From positions 1 to 34,464 of IMG/VR virus record IMGVR_UViG_3300035661_000205: a stretch of DNA of 34,464 nucleotides; one strand, given 5' to 3'. Positions 20,591-29,597 of this stretch are shown one piece after another. The position numbers and the translations under genes are program-made. The notes below the pieces were generated by a model, which saw only the letters and a list, made by a program, of their open reading frames with translations, was not told where the DNA came from and made no database searches. This DNA is from a virus. Positions within the stretch are counted from its first letter, which is position 1. Every line of letters starts with the position of its first letter.

Positions 20591-22051
20591 TTAAACGTCA
20601 GCATTGCGGATAGCGTTAACCGATCCGCCAGTAACAGTTACCGGGAACGTGGTCTCAAAAGGCACAATGGGCGATGCCCCGCCGTTACGGACACGGACGC
20701 GCGCAGTAAAATCGGCCACATAGTTAAACGTTCCACTCGACTCCGATGTTTGCGAGGTCTGCTTGTCAATATACGGGAACCATACCGCCGCAGCAGAGTA
20801 TCCGCCTGTTGGGATCGCGGGTGACAATCCAGACACGGTTGTGCCTGAGATTCCGGTATAGGTATGCGGGTTATTTGCGATGCGGATATATCCTGCGCCA
20901 GTAGCAACATCACCCGCAGGAGCACTGGATAGCGTTAGCGTGGTGCTAGATGCGCTTCCTGTTCCTGTGATGCCGGTGGTTGTACTGAATCCGCCGGAGC
21001 CATTGTCTTTACCTATGAGGATATAGTCAGTGGCCATCAAATTACCGGCGGACACGGCGATAACGTTTGGCGGTACAACCGGTGTTCCATCATCGCTTAT
21101 CAGTTGATACGCCTGTAAATCCGCGCTGTGCAGGCTGTTTAAGTCTATCCACCACCCTTGAGCAACGAAGAACTTACCGCCGGATAGTTTGCCAAAAGGC
21201 GCCTCTTGGACATCGTTATAGGCCGCATCCAATTTCCGATATTGCCACCCTGCCACACCGCTCAGCGTGGCCGTGCTGTTTTCATGGCAAGCCCACTGCA
21301 AAGCCTGATACACCTCAGTCAGCCGAAGTGCTCCAGTCCAAGAAATCGTGCCTTTATATTGCTTGGTAACACTTCCAAGAGTCTTAGTAACCGCGCCGAA
21401 GGTTAGCGTAACAACACCCGATGGTGTTGTAGATGTGACAGTATTTGCGCCACCGGTGTAATTTCCGACGGCCCTGGAAATATTGCCGTCAGCCGACACA
21501 GATAATGCCGCCACCTGTTCAGAACCGGCAGAACAGTCAACATCAAAATGGCTAAATGCATAACCCCACTCTCTGGACAGTACGGTAACAATGCCCGAGT
21601 TGATTAGAGCACCTGCGGTTTTTACCTTAAACAATGCCCTAATTGGCCCGGCAGGCCACCACTTGGTGCCAGAATTATACTTGGCGCCATTCTGCACAAC
21701 ATAGTGACTGCGGCCAGTCAAACCGGAACCAATGGTATTGATGCCGGTATATAGCTCCGCCCCGCTTCCTTGCTCGACGGAACCGAAGTAAAAGCGCTGG
21801 CTAGTTAAGGAATCAATGTTAATGCCGTTCAGAAGCGTCAGAGCCGACGGCCTGAGCGTGTTACGCTTACCGGCAAGTTCCGATGGCACAGCGCCTAAGA
21901 TAGAGACGTTATCGTCAGAGGTTACATTCGGATTATCAGCGAGGTCTTGCAACCACGCATGGAGATCAAGCACCGAATAAACGGACGTTCCGGCTACACT
22001 GCGCAAGTCTCCCGTTGCTGATATACTAAAATCTGTTGCGGTTATAGACAC
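20591..22051 (-). CDS. Large tail-fibre/structural protein
   Basis: 486 residues from ATG 22051. The composition is dominated by Ser, Thr, Gly and aromatic residues, with no enzyme motif. Repeated text of the type GTGSASSTTLTLSSAPAGD near residue 366 and then AGYIRIANNPHTYTGISG resembles the beta-sandwich spacers found in phage fibres. The segment GGKFFVAQGWWIDLNSLHSAD suggests a globular domain in the middle. Probable virion fibre or decoration protein, part of the host-contact set at 19.6-25 kb. Confidence 0.65.
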   Translation of the reverse strand: MSITATDFSISATGDLRSVAGTSVYSVLDLHAWLQDLADNPNVTSDDNVSILGAVPSELAGKRNTLRPSALTLLNGINIDSLTSQRFYFGSVEQGSGAELYTGINTIGSGLTGRSHYVVQNGAKYNSGTKWWPAGPIRALFKVKTAGALINSGIVTVLSREWGYAFSHFDVDCSAGSEQVAALSVSADGNISRAVGNYTGGANTVTSTTPSGVVTLTFGAVTKTLGSVTKQYKGTISWTGALRLTEVYQALQWACHENSTATLSGVAGWQYRKLDAAYNDVQEAPFGKLSGGKFFVAQGWWIDLNSLHSADLQAYQLISDDGTPVVPPNVIAVSAGNLMATDYILIGKDNGSGGFSTTTGITGTGSASSTTLTLSSAPAGDVATGAGYIRIANNPHTYTGISGTTVSGLSPAIPTGGYSAAAVWFPYIDKQTSQTSESSGTFNYVADFTARVRVRNGGASPIVPFETTFPVTVTGGSVNAIRNADV

Positions 22052-22062
22052 AGTGTCTTCTC

Positions 22063-22464
22063 CTAATCAAGCTGTTGGTCGATATACAAGCTGGCCGATC
22101 CTGCGATGGCCGTCTGGCGTGTTTCATAGGGTTTATAGTATGGTGCTGTGGTTCCTTGTCGCACTTTAATCCGTAGATCATTCTTCGAATCGCCGGATTG
22201 ATACACCCCTAGATTTATGAGCTGCGTCGTGCTTGCGGCAATCCCGAAGAATAGTTGCTGTCCCGTGCTATAAGCCTCAACAGATATTGCGGAACCCACT
22301 ACCAGATTGCTTAGTGTCAACACAAAGTTGCCAATAGAGTCTGTAGGAAGACGCCCTTTTGAGACGGCCACCCCTCCGCCAACAGTAAATGGCCCCCTGG
22401 TGCTTGGAACTGATAGCGCGTTCGCGTAGCTAAAGTTCATCGGGGCAAATACAGCATTTGCCAT
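22063..22464 (-). CDS. Small fibre-associated beta protein
   Basis: 133 residues from ATG 22464 ([17 protein letters not shown]), overlapping the upstream stop by one base. The central part, FVLTLSNLVVGSAISVEAYSTG and then LRIKVRQGTTAPYYKPYETR, is a beta-sandwich-like module frequent in phage tail proteins. Function is structural by context only. Confidence 0.64.
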   Translation of the reverse strand: MANAVFAPMNFSYANALSVPSTRGPFTVGGGVAVSKGRLPTDSIGNFVLTLSNLVVGSAISVEAYSTGQQLFFGIAASTTQLINLGVYQSGDSKNDLRIKVRQGTTAPYYKPYETRQTAIAGSASLYIDQQLD

Positions 22465-24656
22465 TATGCAAGACTCATATCAGGGTCGATAAACAGCACT
22501 TGCTGCACATTGGTTACTGATGTCCCAATATGCACCTGAGCGATGATCTCGCAACCAGAGGCCATGTCATGTCCCGCTGGAGTGCTTAACACGAATTTAT
22601 ACCTGTCAAAGGTGATCGTCCCACCAGAAATAAATGTTGCTTTGGTTCCATTCCACGTAGACCACCCAGTGTTCGTCGATGGTGTTAGCGCGGCGGCAGG
22701 GAAAATCTGGCGAGTCGTTAAGTACACGGCCCGTCCACTGGTATCAGTGTAAGTCAGCTCCATCCAAAGATTGCTGGTGTCAATTCCAGGCAGGGTGTCG
22801 TTTAGCAGATATTCCATGGTAATTGTTCTTGCGCCATTCGCGAGCGAGTTGATCTTCGATATGCGTGGGCTAGAGTGCGGTCTACCTGTTGATGTTTGGC
22901 CTGGAATTGTGCTGGCGAGGAATTTAATGCTCCAAGGTGTCACCCCGTCAAGCAGCGTAGCGCTCAATGTCGGGAATCCTAACCCAGAAATCCAATCGCT
23001 CTTGCCGCGTATGGTGTTTATCTGGAAATCTCTGGTTGCAGCACTAGAAAATATTGATACTGTTCGGTAGAGGGTATTATTATTACCGTTTGCATACATT
23101 GATGCGATTGGATCAAACGCAAAAGCATTACCAAGATCGGCATTGATAATCAAAATGTTGCCAGTACCTATACCACTAGCGCTTATTACTGATTTAGATC
23201 CCACAAGGCAGTTGATAGCCTTAATCCCATTAATGAATAGATCATTGTTTACATTAACACAATTTATCAGTCCTGTGTGCGGCGCAGTTGCCCCAGAATT
23301 ATCAAATACAAGGTTACGAATTGTTGCTGAACAGTAAGCGCTCCCTAAATCATATATATAATGTGATGAATTGCTGAACGACATAAAAATATCATCAAAC
23401 ATAACACCAGCGCCTGCATCGGCTGAGTTGGAAACAGCTAATTGTGCGTAAATGCCAGTGTTGCTCTGGTAATCGTTGTAGAACCCAACTCCTTTCGCGT
23501 AACAACTATTCGAAAAAGTCCAGATAAAATATGCACCATTCGTAATAGCGGAGTTTGTGTTATGGAATTGTAAATTAGGCATTCCGTTTGAATTCACTCT
23601 CCCGGCAATTCTTGTGGCTTTGTGGTTACCCAGGGAAAATGAGTGGGATAGGTTAGTATCTGAAGCCCAATTAACTCTAAAAACCGGATCGGGCGCGTCG
23701 GCATTCCAGGCCGGTACATTAGTCCCATCATCGAAGATTATATTGGTCGGTAGCGCCGCCGTGCTAAAAGTTGTCGGAGGGCCCAAAAAGTAATTCGAGT
23801 TGTAGCAATACAGAGTCTTATTAGAGCGCACATAAACGTTGTCTCCAGGAGATACGGATCCAAGAAATGGTTGTGTTGCCCCGAATAATCCGTAGTTTGC
23901 AATAGCAATGGCGCTAGGCCACATAATGTAAGTATTGAACAGCCATCCCCATGCGCCGGATGCCCCACCCGCAAACTGTACTACAGTAGGCGCAGTGCTC
24001 CATCCTGACGAAGAAATCGCCATGTAACTATTGTTTGCATAGTTTGAGTTAATACCCCCCTGACGGGTCATGATATTGACGACTGATCCGCTTGCTGATG
24101 CAAATACAATGTTGCGCAATTGCGTGAGCGTTGCCGAGACATTCGCACCAACCGCACCGGTTGCGGCATTGATCGCGGTCGCGATATTCGTCGCCTGGGT
24201 ATTAACGTCTGAGCCTACGTTAAACTGCGTAGACGTGGCGCCGGAAGAAACCGCAGTGAGCGTTACCCCTGCAATGGTTATGGTATTCCCCGCGGCGGCT
24301 ACAGTGTTTATGGTCAACGAAGCCAGCGCTGGTGTTGCTTGCCCTGGAGCAAGGCCGTCCCCATCTTGAGCAACGCCCCAAGCAGGCATTGCTATACTCG
24401 GATTGCCATTCGTGCTTGTTAGTGCCGTGCTCGATAAGGTAAACGACTGGCCGAGGTTATAGGTTCCTGTTCCTCCAAGCCCAGTACCAAGCGACGTGAT
24501 AAGAGTACCAGCAGGCACACCAACACCCGTTAAAACCGAACCAATGCCGATAACACCAGATGTCACCGCGGACACAGTTAAGGTATAGTTAGAAACAGAG
24601 CCAGTAAATGATGCATTAGTGGCATACAGATAATGGTCTAGATACTTGTTAGCCAT
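22464..24656 (-). CDS. Tail fibre or tailspike protein
   Basis: 730 residues from ATG 24656. The N-terminus contains [20 protein letters not shown] and [15 protein letters not shown], a module common at the start of phage structural and fibre proteins, then [22 protein letters not shown]. The middle (about 330-560) has [16 protein letters not shown] and many short polar Asn/Ser/Gly repeats of the kind seen in beta-helix spikes. The C-terminus ends [16 protein letters not shown]. It is probably the receptor-binding or capsule-contacting protein, but no depolymerase catalytic motif is evident. The DNA for the middle is AT-richer than neighbouring late genes, a common sign of exchange in receptor modules. 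Confidence 0.72.
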   Translation of the reverse strand: MANKYLDHYLYATNASFTGSVSNYTLTVSAVTSGVIGIGSVLTGVGVPAGTLITSLGTGLGGTGTYNLGQSFTLSSTALTSTNGNPSIAMPAWGVAQDGDGLAPGQATPALASLTINTVAAAGNTITIAGVTLTAVSSGATSTQFNVGSDVNTQATNIATAINAATGAVGANVSATLTQLRNIVFASASGSVVNIMTRQGGINSNYANNSYMAISSSGWSTAPTVVQFAGGASGAWGWLFNTYIMWPSAIAIANYGLFGATQPFLGSVSPGDNVYVRSNKTLYCYNSNYFLGPPTTFSTAALPTNIIFDDGTNVPAWNADAPDPVFRVNWASDTNLSHSFSLGNHKATRIAGRVNSNGMPNLQFHNTNSAITNGAYFIWTFSNSCYAKGVGFYNDYQSNTGIYAQLAVSNSADAGAGVMFDDIFMSFSNSSHYIYDLGSAYCSATIRNLVFDNSGATAPHTGLINCVNVNNDLFINGIKAINCLVGSKSVISASGIGTGNILIINADLGNAFAFDPIASMYANGNNNTLYRTVSIFSSAATRDFQINTIRGKSDWISGLGFPTLSATLLDGVTPWSIKFLASTIPGQTSTGRPHSSPRISKINSLANGARTITMEYLLNDTLPGIDTSNLWMELTYTDTSGRAVYLTTRQIFPAAALTPSTNTGWSTWNGTKATFISGGTITFDRYKFVLSTPAGHDMASGCEIIAQVHIGTSVTNVQQVLFIDPDMSLA

Positions 24657-25071
24657 TTAGGATCGTCTCCATTTCTGTCTTGGTTATGAGGCCAAGAGCA
24701 ACATACAACGACAGAATCTGAGAGATGGACGCATCATCCAGGTTAATTTCTAACGCCGCTTTGAAGTCTTCTAGCCCTGATCTTACATCGCGCTTCTGAT
24801 CCGCGGTCAGTAGTGTGCTCGATTCGAACGTAGCATTGAATTCATCCACATAAGGCCGCGCTGTGTCTGGGAATAGCCGTCTGAACTCCAGTTTCGATAA
24901 TATGCGTCTCCCACCGTATACGGGCTTGGGCGTTTGCGCTACTGGCGCGTCGATAACTTCGGTGTAATCAAACGACGAGAACGGAAATAAGTCCAACTCA
25001 GCGAGGGACTGAGCCTCAAAGCGATATTCTTCTTTCCCGGATGCTTTATCTGTGACAGAAAATATGGGCAT
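24649..25071 (-). CDS. Unknown late protein, fibre region
   Basis: 140 residues from ATG 25071, with AAGGGA about 9 nt upstream. The N-terminus ([20 protein letters not shown]) is beta-like. The middle [26 protein letters not shown] and the helical C-terminus ([22 protein letters not shown]) resemble small proteins encoded downstream of tail-fibre genes, possibly chaperones or assembly factors. It overlaps the large fibre gene by eight bases. Function uncertain. Confidence 0.64.
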   Translation of the reverse strand: MPIFSVTDKASGKEEYRFEAQSLAELDLFPFSSFDYTEVIDAPVAQTPKPVYGGRRILSKLEFRRLFPDTARPYVDEFNATFESSTLLTADQKRDVRSGLEDFKAALEINLDDASISQILSLYVALGLITKTEMETILNG

Positions 25072-25086
25072 TATTCAAATCCCTTG

Positions 25087-25233
25087 TTATAAGCCACGCT
25101 GGTATCTCCATATCCATTGCCAAATCATCCACGCCAGCTCGGTATGCTTGTCCTGGTAGGTGCAGCACACACAATCTGCTGGCTGCGTATTCAGGTCGTG
25201 CTGGGTGGCGAACCGGACGAATCCTTGTTGCAT
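25087..25233 (-). CDS. 48-residue cysteine/tryptophan-rich protein
   Basis: Reads MQQGFVRFATQHDLNTQPAD then CVCCTYQDKHTELAWMIWQW and WRYQRGL. It fills the 175-base gap between the genes at 25071 and 25247 almost exactly. The CVCC cluster and aromatic helix make it non-random, and other frames in the gap look worse. No clear ribosome site is present; the start is 13 bases after the preceding stop. Confidence 0.55.
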   Translation of the reverse strand: MQQGFVRFATQHDLNTQPADCVCCTYQDKHTELAWMIWQWIWRYQRGL

Positions 25234-25246
25234 TGTAGTCTAGCAA

Positions 25247-25621
25247 TTACGTGCCAAAATGCGAAGCGCCGCCCATCCGCACCCCGGCATAAATCAACCA
25301 GCGGCGCCATGCCGGAATGCCCGTAACGGCGCATGCTTCGAGCAACACCTTGTCGGCTAAAGCTCGCGGGAGCATCTTGGATTTATACAACTTGTCATGG
25401 ATCACGGCGGCTTTGCGTGCTGTGTCTCCAGTGAGCAAGAAAACAACAGGAAGCCTCGGAACGCTGGCGAAGTCTGTATGGAAACCTTTTTCTACCTCAA
25501 TTATCTGCCCAGCCTCATCAGACTGAAATCTGAAACGGTCATCAAGCTCCCAATCTCCACGCCCATCATTTGCGTCTTCGTCGAGAAGTGTGACGATCAA
25601 CTGGTCAAGAAACGCACTCAT
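25247..25621 (-). CDS. DUF1353 family phage protein
   Basis: 124 residues from ATG 25621. The DUF1353 pattern is clear: EKGFHTDFASVPRLPVVF (44-61), then KAAVIHDKLYKSKMLPRALADKVLLEAC in two parts, then GVRMGGASHFG at the end. The HD in VIHDKLY is strictly conserved in the family and could bind metal. DUF1353 proteins occur near phage lysis and tail genes; activity is unknown. The start overlaps the lipoprotein stop as ATGA. Confidence 0.85.
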   Translation of the reverse strand: MSAFLDQLIVTLLDEDANDGRGDWELDDRFRFQSDEAGQIIEVEKGFHTDFASVPRLPVVFLLTGDTARKAAVIHDKLYKSKMLPRALADKVLLEACAVTGIPAWRRWLIYAGVRMGGASHFGT

Positions 25622-26088
25622 GGTGCAGGAGCCTTCAATCCTTGCCCAGAAGCCGGTGCCATCAGTTGTTGAGCGCCAAGCACGCCACCAGCGCCGACAG
25701 CGGCAGCACCAAGCCCCGGAGAAGCAAGAGCCGCACCGGCAGCAGGAACAAGCGTAGGCAGTATTGGAGCGAGCGCAGTGGCTACAGCTGCCTTCGCGGC
25801 GGCGTTAATGGCGTCCTGCGCGGCACCGGCGGCAATGGCCTGCCCTTGGAATGCCGCCACGCCATTCTCGATCAGATGGACAGTTACAGCGCCATCCGCG
25901 CCGCGCGTGATCTGGGCGTCAAGGTTGGTGATTTCTTTTCCGTTGTGGACGGTGACGGCGCAGCATATCTGATTGCCGGTCAATTCGTCGGTAAATGGTT
26001 TGACTTCGTATCTTGCCGATCCGGCCTCTTGCAAGCTCGCGCATCCGGATATAGACATGAGCGCCGCAAGCAAAATATAGGTTTTCAT
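25618..26088 (-). CDS. Lipoprotein with hydrophobic Ala/Gly-rich tail
   Basis: 156 residues from ATG 26088. Signal peptide residues 1-15 end in lipobox ISGC with Cys16, so the mature protein is lipid-anchored. The middle contains YEVKPFTDELTGNQICCAV and VTVHLIENGVAAFQG. Residues 90-150 are almost only Ala, Gly, Leu and Pro, a possible membrane-active region. It follows a holin-like gene with ATGA overlap. A role in outer-membrane disruption (spanin-like) is possible but it is larger than Rz1. Confidence 0.7.
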   Translation of the reverse strand: MKTYILLAALMSISGCASLQEAGSARYEVKPFTDELTGNQICCAVTVHNGKEITNLDAQITRGADGAVTVHLIENGVAAFQGQAIAAGAAQDAINAAAKAAVATALAPILPTLVPAAGAALASPGLGAAAVGAGGVLGAQQLMAPASGQGLKAPAP

Positions 26089-26303
26089 TGATTAGGCTCC
26101 TTTGTTTGGTCGTTTGGTGGTGGTGGAGGATTCGCTGAGAAATTTGTCACGGCGTGAATACCGAACACGGCACCAAGCCCGATCTTGATCCAGGTAATCA
26201 GATCGTCAACCGGCGCTTTGTAGGCAAGCACCAGAAACGCCCACAGGCCGAACATCAGAATCCCTCCGATGAGCTTTTGGTTATCGGTGATGAATTTGGT
26301 CAT
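26085..26303 (-). CDS. Holin-like membrane protein
   Basis: 72 residues from ATG 26303 (MTKFITDNQKLIGGILM), with AAGGAG 5 nt upstream. It has two transmembrane helices (about 11-28 and 36-53) and a short proline/polar tail (NPPPPPNDQTKEPNQ), the layout of class II holins. The context supports lysis, next to a muramidase-like gene and lipoproteins. The start overlaps the preceding nuclease stop as ATGA. Confidence 0.72.
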   Translation of the reverse strand: MTKFITDNQKLIGGILMFGLWAFLVLAYKAPVDDLITWIKIGLGAVFGIHAVTNFSANPPPPPNDQTKEPNQ

Positions 26304-26815
26304 GGTTGCTCCTTGGCGCAGGTTATAGGGCCGATGTAGGCGCGATAGGCTTCTATCCAATTCCTGGCGATGGCCTGCTGGGCCTTTTCGATGGTGATGG
26401 CTTTGGCGCACACCAGCGCGTGCAGCTTGTTCTCCAGCCGGTCTTTGTCCACGGCGTTACACTGGCCACCGTATGGTTGAGGCCAAAGGTTGCGCACATC
26501 GTCAGCGCCTGCCAATTCCCGACTGATGGCGTGGTCAATTTCACAGCCACGCGGCGACAGCGCGCAGTCTCCCTGATGCGGCGCCATGTTATATTCGGCG
26601 TAAACGTGCGCTTTCATTGCTGCGGTAACTGCCCTGGCGTCCTTGCCCCACTTGGTGCTGCATATCTGTTCAAGCGTCAGATTGCGCGTTACGCCAGGGG
26701 TAAGCGTAGGGTCTGGCAACGTTCCGCCGAATGCGCCAGATGCCCAGAAGGCAAGCCAAAGCATGACGCCCGTCACCAGGAACAAGCTCAGCATCATTTT
26801 GTCGTCGTTGTTCAT
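26300..26815 (-). CDS. Membrane-anchored HNH-type nuclease in the lysis cassette
   Basis: 171 residues from ATG 26815. Residues 8-28 are hydrophobic (LSLFLVTGVMLWLAFWAS), a signal anchor or signal peptide. The soluble part has GCEIDHAISRELAGADDVRNLWPQ with Asp94-His95 and Asn109, and KDRLENKLHALVC with Asn129, the beta-beta-alpha metal arrangement of HNH nucleases. Six cysteines in the exported part could make disulfides. Exported nucleases beside holin and endolysin genes might degrade host or competitor DNA in the periplasm; this is inference. It overlaps both neighbours by ATGA. Confidence 0.72.
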   Translation of the reverse strand: MNNDDKMMLSLFLVTGVMLWLAFWASGAFGGTLPDPTLTPGVTRNLTLEQICSTKWGKDARAVTAAMKAHVYAEYNMAPHQGDCALSPRGCEIDHAISRELAGADDVRNLWPQPYGGQCNAVDKDRLENKLHALVCAKAITIEKAQQAIARNWIEAYRAYIGPITCAKEQP

Positions 26816-27219
26816 GCCAAATCAATCCCGGCCCGAATAATATCCGGCGAGTATGGCACTCGCCCATTCTCATGCCTAATGATGGCCGTCACTAGTTTTT
26901 CGAGTGTATCCCTATTGCTGACATTGATGATCTCATCGGGCTTTACGCCAACCTCTTGAGAGACGGCCATGATGTAGCTTTGCGTGTCGTTCTCAGTTGG
27001 CGGGGCGAAGCGTTTGACGATCCCAGATATAGTCTTGAGGTTATGCTGACGGTAATACGTCAGCAGAACGGTAGCTAACGCGCGGATGCCGTATTGCGGC
27101 GTCTGGAATGAGACAAACCGCGCATCGGTCTGCTGTTCGCACATTCCCTTCCATTTCGTTCCGTTGCGTTCAAGGTTGCCCGGATTGCAGTTTCGTTCGC
27201 CTCGTGTCAGATCAATCAT
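26812..27219 (-). CDS. Endolysin, structural-lysozyme (P5-like) type
   Basis: 135 residues from ATG 27219. The N-terminus has RGERNCNPGNLER (6-18), the hallmark RGxRNxNPGN of a phage muramidase/transglycosylase family, with Glu8 the likely acid. The later TDARFVSFQTPQYGIRALATVL and IVKRFAPPTENDTQSYIMAVS complete the domain. It cleaves peptidoglycan glycan strands. No signal sequence is visible, so release depends on a holin. It is flanked by membrane-protein genes with overlapping starts and stops. Confidence 0.86.
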   Translation of the reverse strand: MIDLTRGERNCNPGNLERNGTKWKGMCEQQTDARFVSFQTPQYGIRALATVLLTYYRQHNLKTISGIVKRFAPPTENDTQSYIMAVSQEVGVKPDEIINVSNRDTLEKLVTAIIRHENGRVPYSPDIIRAGIDLA

Positions 27220-27467
27220 TTGTCCATCTTCCCGTCCAGTTTGTCCTCAATTTTGTCCAGCTTCTTGAAAAGCGCCTCTATTGTGTGCTCGAAGTCGTCC
27301 CGTCGAAGGTAGTTCCCAGCCACCAGCACCTCGATCTGGCCAACCTTTTCTGCGATATCTTTATCTGCCACTTGCAAGTCTTTCACGGCTTGCCAAACGG
27401 CATTGAGCAAAAACCCAAGCAGCGCGCCAAAGCCAGTCAGTATCCAGTTTATGATTGATTGTTCCAT
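27216..27467 (-). CDS. Holin-like protein with one membrane helix and coiled coil
   Basis: 83 residues from ATG 27467. Residues 5-27 (IINWILTGFGALLGFLLNAVW) span the membrane. Residues 28-83 are a charged helix ending LFKKLDKIEDKLDGKMDK, a coiled coil. This layout resembles XhlA-type accessory holins and similar small proteins beside phage endolysins. It overlaps the endolysin start as ATGA. It may be the true holin, with the 72-residue protein at 26085 as partner or antiholin. Confidence 0.7.
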   Translation of the reverse strand: MEQSIINWILTGFGALLGFLLNAVWQAVKDLQVADKDIAEKVGQIEVLVAGNYLRRDDFEHTIEALFKKLDKIEDKLDGKMDK

Positions 27468-27478
27468 CCGCTACTACC

Positions 27479-28042
27479 TCAGCATGGCCCGGTGGTGCAA
27501 GTCAGGGCGGAGTGATTGTCGGCGGCGTGACTGTCGATGGCATGACTGTCGATGGTGTGACTATCTGCCGTATGACTGTCGGTGTTGTGACTGTCGGTAA
27601 TCGTCGATGTCACATTCGCCGCTGGCGCTTGTATCTTGCCGGCTATCCCAACAAATGCGCTGTTTGTCGATACAGCCACATCCCGGCTATTGTTACTCTG
27701 TGTCACCGCGATCTGCTGGTTTGCATGGATGCCGTAGCCCTGAATCAGAGACGGCACGAGGATCCCCACCCAATCCCTGATTTGTTCCGACACCGAACGC
27801 GGGGCGGCTATCTGTTGCTGGTACTGCCCACCGCTAGGGATCATCAGCGCCATGACGGCAGCCACTTTTGCAGCATCCCCACCAGTAGCGCCAAGCTCCT
27901 TGATGGCGTTGGCTTTGGCGATTTCGGCATCAGATTGCGACTTGTGTATTTGTGCCTGCATCGCGGCATACCGGCTGTAATCAGATGATGTCGCGCAACC
28001 TGCGAGCATCAGAATTGAGGTAATCAAGATCATGATTTTCAT
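27479..28042 (-). CDS. Lipoprotein with C-terminal DSH pentapeptide repeats
   Basis: 187 residues from ATG 28042, with AAGGAG upstream. The lipobox is LAGC with Cys16 after a 15-residue signal peptide. The mature part starts with an amphipathic helix (YAAMQAQIHKSQSDAEIAKANA), then a low-charge domain. Residues 149-178 are six 5-residue repeats of the form xDSHx, followed by ALTCTTGPC. The histidine/aspartate tail might bind metal, but no family match is recognised. It is late-expressed beside lysis and fibre genes. Confidence 0.7.
   Translation of the reverse strand: MKIMILITSILMLAGCATSSDYSRYAAMQAQIHKSQSDAEIAKANAIKELGATGGDAAKVAAVMALMIPSGGQYQQQIAAPRSVSEQIRDWVGILVPSLIQGYGIHANQQIAVTQSNNSRDVAVSTNSAFVGIAGKIQAPAANVTSTITDSHNTDSHTADSHTIDSHAIDSHAADNHSALTCTTGPC
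27509..27598 (-). repeat. Six tandem 15-bp units coding the DSH repeat
   Basis: The plus strand shows repeated GTGACTGTC or ATGACTGTC at 15-bp steps. Copies vary mainly in the last codons of each unit. This is a minisatellite that could expand or contract by slippage without shifting frame. Confidence 0.85.
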
Positions 28043-28052
28043 GGATATCTCC

Positions 28053-28577
28053 TTAAGGGATTATAGGCCAGCCAGAATGCCAGTCGTAAGTGATGATGTC
28101 CTGCACTGTTGTCATAGCGCCGACAGCATCGCAGTGTTTTCCGCGGATACCGTCAATGGTCGCCTCCAACTGCAGGAATTGCGCCGAATTAGTCATCACT
28201 CGATTAACCATGTCCGCGATTGTGATACCGCGCACCTGTGCGGTAGCATTGAGCAACGGGGCCTGGTTGATATCGCTTGTTGCTGTATATGCACGCGCCT
28301 CAATCAGTTTCAGACTCCAACTTGAGAGTTCAGCCGAGCTGTAGCCACGGATTACTGCATTGCGTAATCCGGCGGCATATGAGTCGATTTCTGACTTTCT
28401 TTTTTCGATTGCCACGTCGAGAGTGTCTTGCCCGATGGTGTCCGGCGGCAGTGGCGTATTCCCTGCGGTGAGCCAGTTCTGGTATCCATGCCATGCGGCA
28501 GATGATTGATCCGGGAGAACGATTGATCTGGTTTCGAAGTCGAATACACCGCCGCTTTGGAGAATCTGATAACGCAT
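28053..28577 (-). CDS. DUF4376-type tail-fibre region protein
   Basis: 174 residues from ATG 28577. The N-terminal GGVFDFETRSIVLPDQSSAAWHGYQNW is the usual variable fibre-assembly-like part. VAIEKRKSEIDSYAAGLRNAVIRGY then begins a DUF4376 domain continuing through LIEARAYTATSDINQAP, ITIADMVNRVMTNSAQFLQLE and IDGIRGKHCDAVGAM. DUF4376 proteins sit next to tail-fibre genes and may help their assembly. It ends 11 bases before the lipoprotein start. Confidence 0.84.
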   Translation of the reverse strand: MRYQILQSGGVFDFETRSIVLPDQSSAAWHGYQNWLTAGNTPLPPDTIGQDTLDVAIEKRKSEIDSYAAGLRNAVIRGYSSAELSSWSLKLIEARAYTATSDINQAPLLNATAQVRGITIADMVNRVMTNSAQFLQLEATIDGIRGKHCDAVGAMTTVQDIITYDWHSGWPIIP

Positions 28578-29207
28578 TTATGCCGTCCTGTGATATTTAT
28601 ATACCGTGACAACTTGATAACTAGAATTATTGGTAAGATGCTCAATCAGTAGTGATTGTTTAAATGGGATATTGTCATAAGTTACACCATATACATCATA
28701 TGGACTTACTGACTGACACTGTGCTGCGCCTACGTATATATAATTACCGGAAACGCTTAACGTGAATATGACTACTCCATCTATTGTCAGCCTTAGATTA
28801 TAGATAGCATTAGTATTCCCAGACATAAGAGCAAGAAAATTAAGCACCCCTTTCCCGGTGACGCTTACAACTGCAACATAGGATGTTGATGTTGAAGTTG
28901 CATATTGGCCTGCGCATGCTGCCGTTAAGGTATTGTATGTTACGTTGGAACTAAGAACATTATTCGGAAGGGTCAATCCATTTGCAATTGGTGGGGATAG
29001 TATCGGGTTTGTGCCCAATGCTGCGATATTGTCCAATGCCGCAGCGCGTGCCGGTGTATAATCCGAATTACTGACTGCCGTGCTAGATAAAGCTACGTTC
29101 CCTGTCAGATAATCCAGCTTCGCCGCCCGCGCCGCAGTCCAATAGTTGGTAAACCATCCGATGATGGTGGATAGCTTGCCGGGAACGCCTAATAGAAAAT
29201 CAATCAT
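28578..29207 (-). CDS. Fibre-tip-like structural protein
   Basis: 209 residues from ATG 29207. Residues 1-60 (WTAARAAKLDYLTGNVALSS and DYTPARAAALDNIAALG) are the repeated ARAAxLD motif common at fibre trimer interfaces in phages. The rest is beta-rich, SYVAVVSVTGKGVLNFLAL and YNLRLTIDGVVIFTL, similar to small receptor-binding heads. It probably forms part of the adhesion apparatus together with the following DUF4376 gene. The DNA is AT-richer than the tail-tip gene. Confidence 0.7.
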   Translation of the reverse strand: MIDFLLGVPGKLSTIIGWFTNYWTAARAAKLDYLTGNVALSSTAVSNSDYTPARAAALDNIAALGTNPILSPPIANGLTLPNNVLSSNVTYNTLTAACAGQYATSTSTSYVAVVSVTGKGVLNFLALMSGNTNAIYNLRLTIDGVVIFTLSVSGNYIYVGAAQCQSVSPYDVYGVTYDNIPFKQSLLIEHLTNNSSYQVVTVYKYHRTA

Positions 29208-29228
29208 GTTCTTGCCTCATAAAAATCA

Positions 29229-29597
29229 TCACGCCCATGTTGTTGCTGTTACGTTTGCGTTGGTGTCATAGGTGATTGTCTTGGTTCCGATGGTTGCCCA
29301 CGTGCTGCCGGAATCCGCTGAGTAGCTATAAACCGCCACAGTGACACTCCCGGCTTCTCCCCCCGTTGTCCCCCACGTCAGCGCGGCCTTGATCTGCTCC
29401 GTGCCTCTTGAGTAGGTGAGCAGCGCAGGCTGGCCAGCCGTGCCGCCGGATACGGCAAGGTTGAATCCGTAGAACCCGCCGCCCATGACGCAGGCATCTC
29501 GTACCGCCTTAAGGTTGTTGCGCTCGGATTGCCCCATCTGCGTGAGCGTCTGGGCTGTCGCGTCTGGGGTGGTGGGGTCAAATAAAACGTATGCCAT
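29229..29597 (-). CDS. Tail-associated structural protein
   Basis: 122 residues from ATG 29597, adjacent to the tail-tip stop at 29598. The N-terminus (VLFDPTTPDATAQTLTQMGQSERNNLKAVRDA) is a helical attachment segment. The C-terminal half (VYSYSADSGSTWATIGTKTITYDTNANV) is a beta-sandwich of fibre type. It probably links the tail tip with the side proteins. Confidence 0.72.
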   Translation of the reverse strand: MAYVLFDPTTPDATAQTLTQMGQSERNNLKAVRDACVMGGGFYGFNLAVSGGTAGQPALLTYSRGTEQIKAALTWGTTGGEAGSVTVAVYSYSADSGSTWATIGTKTITYDTNANVTATTWA

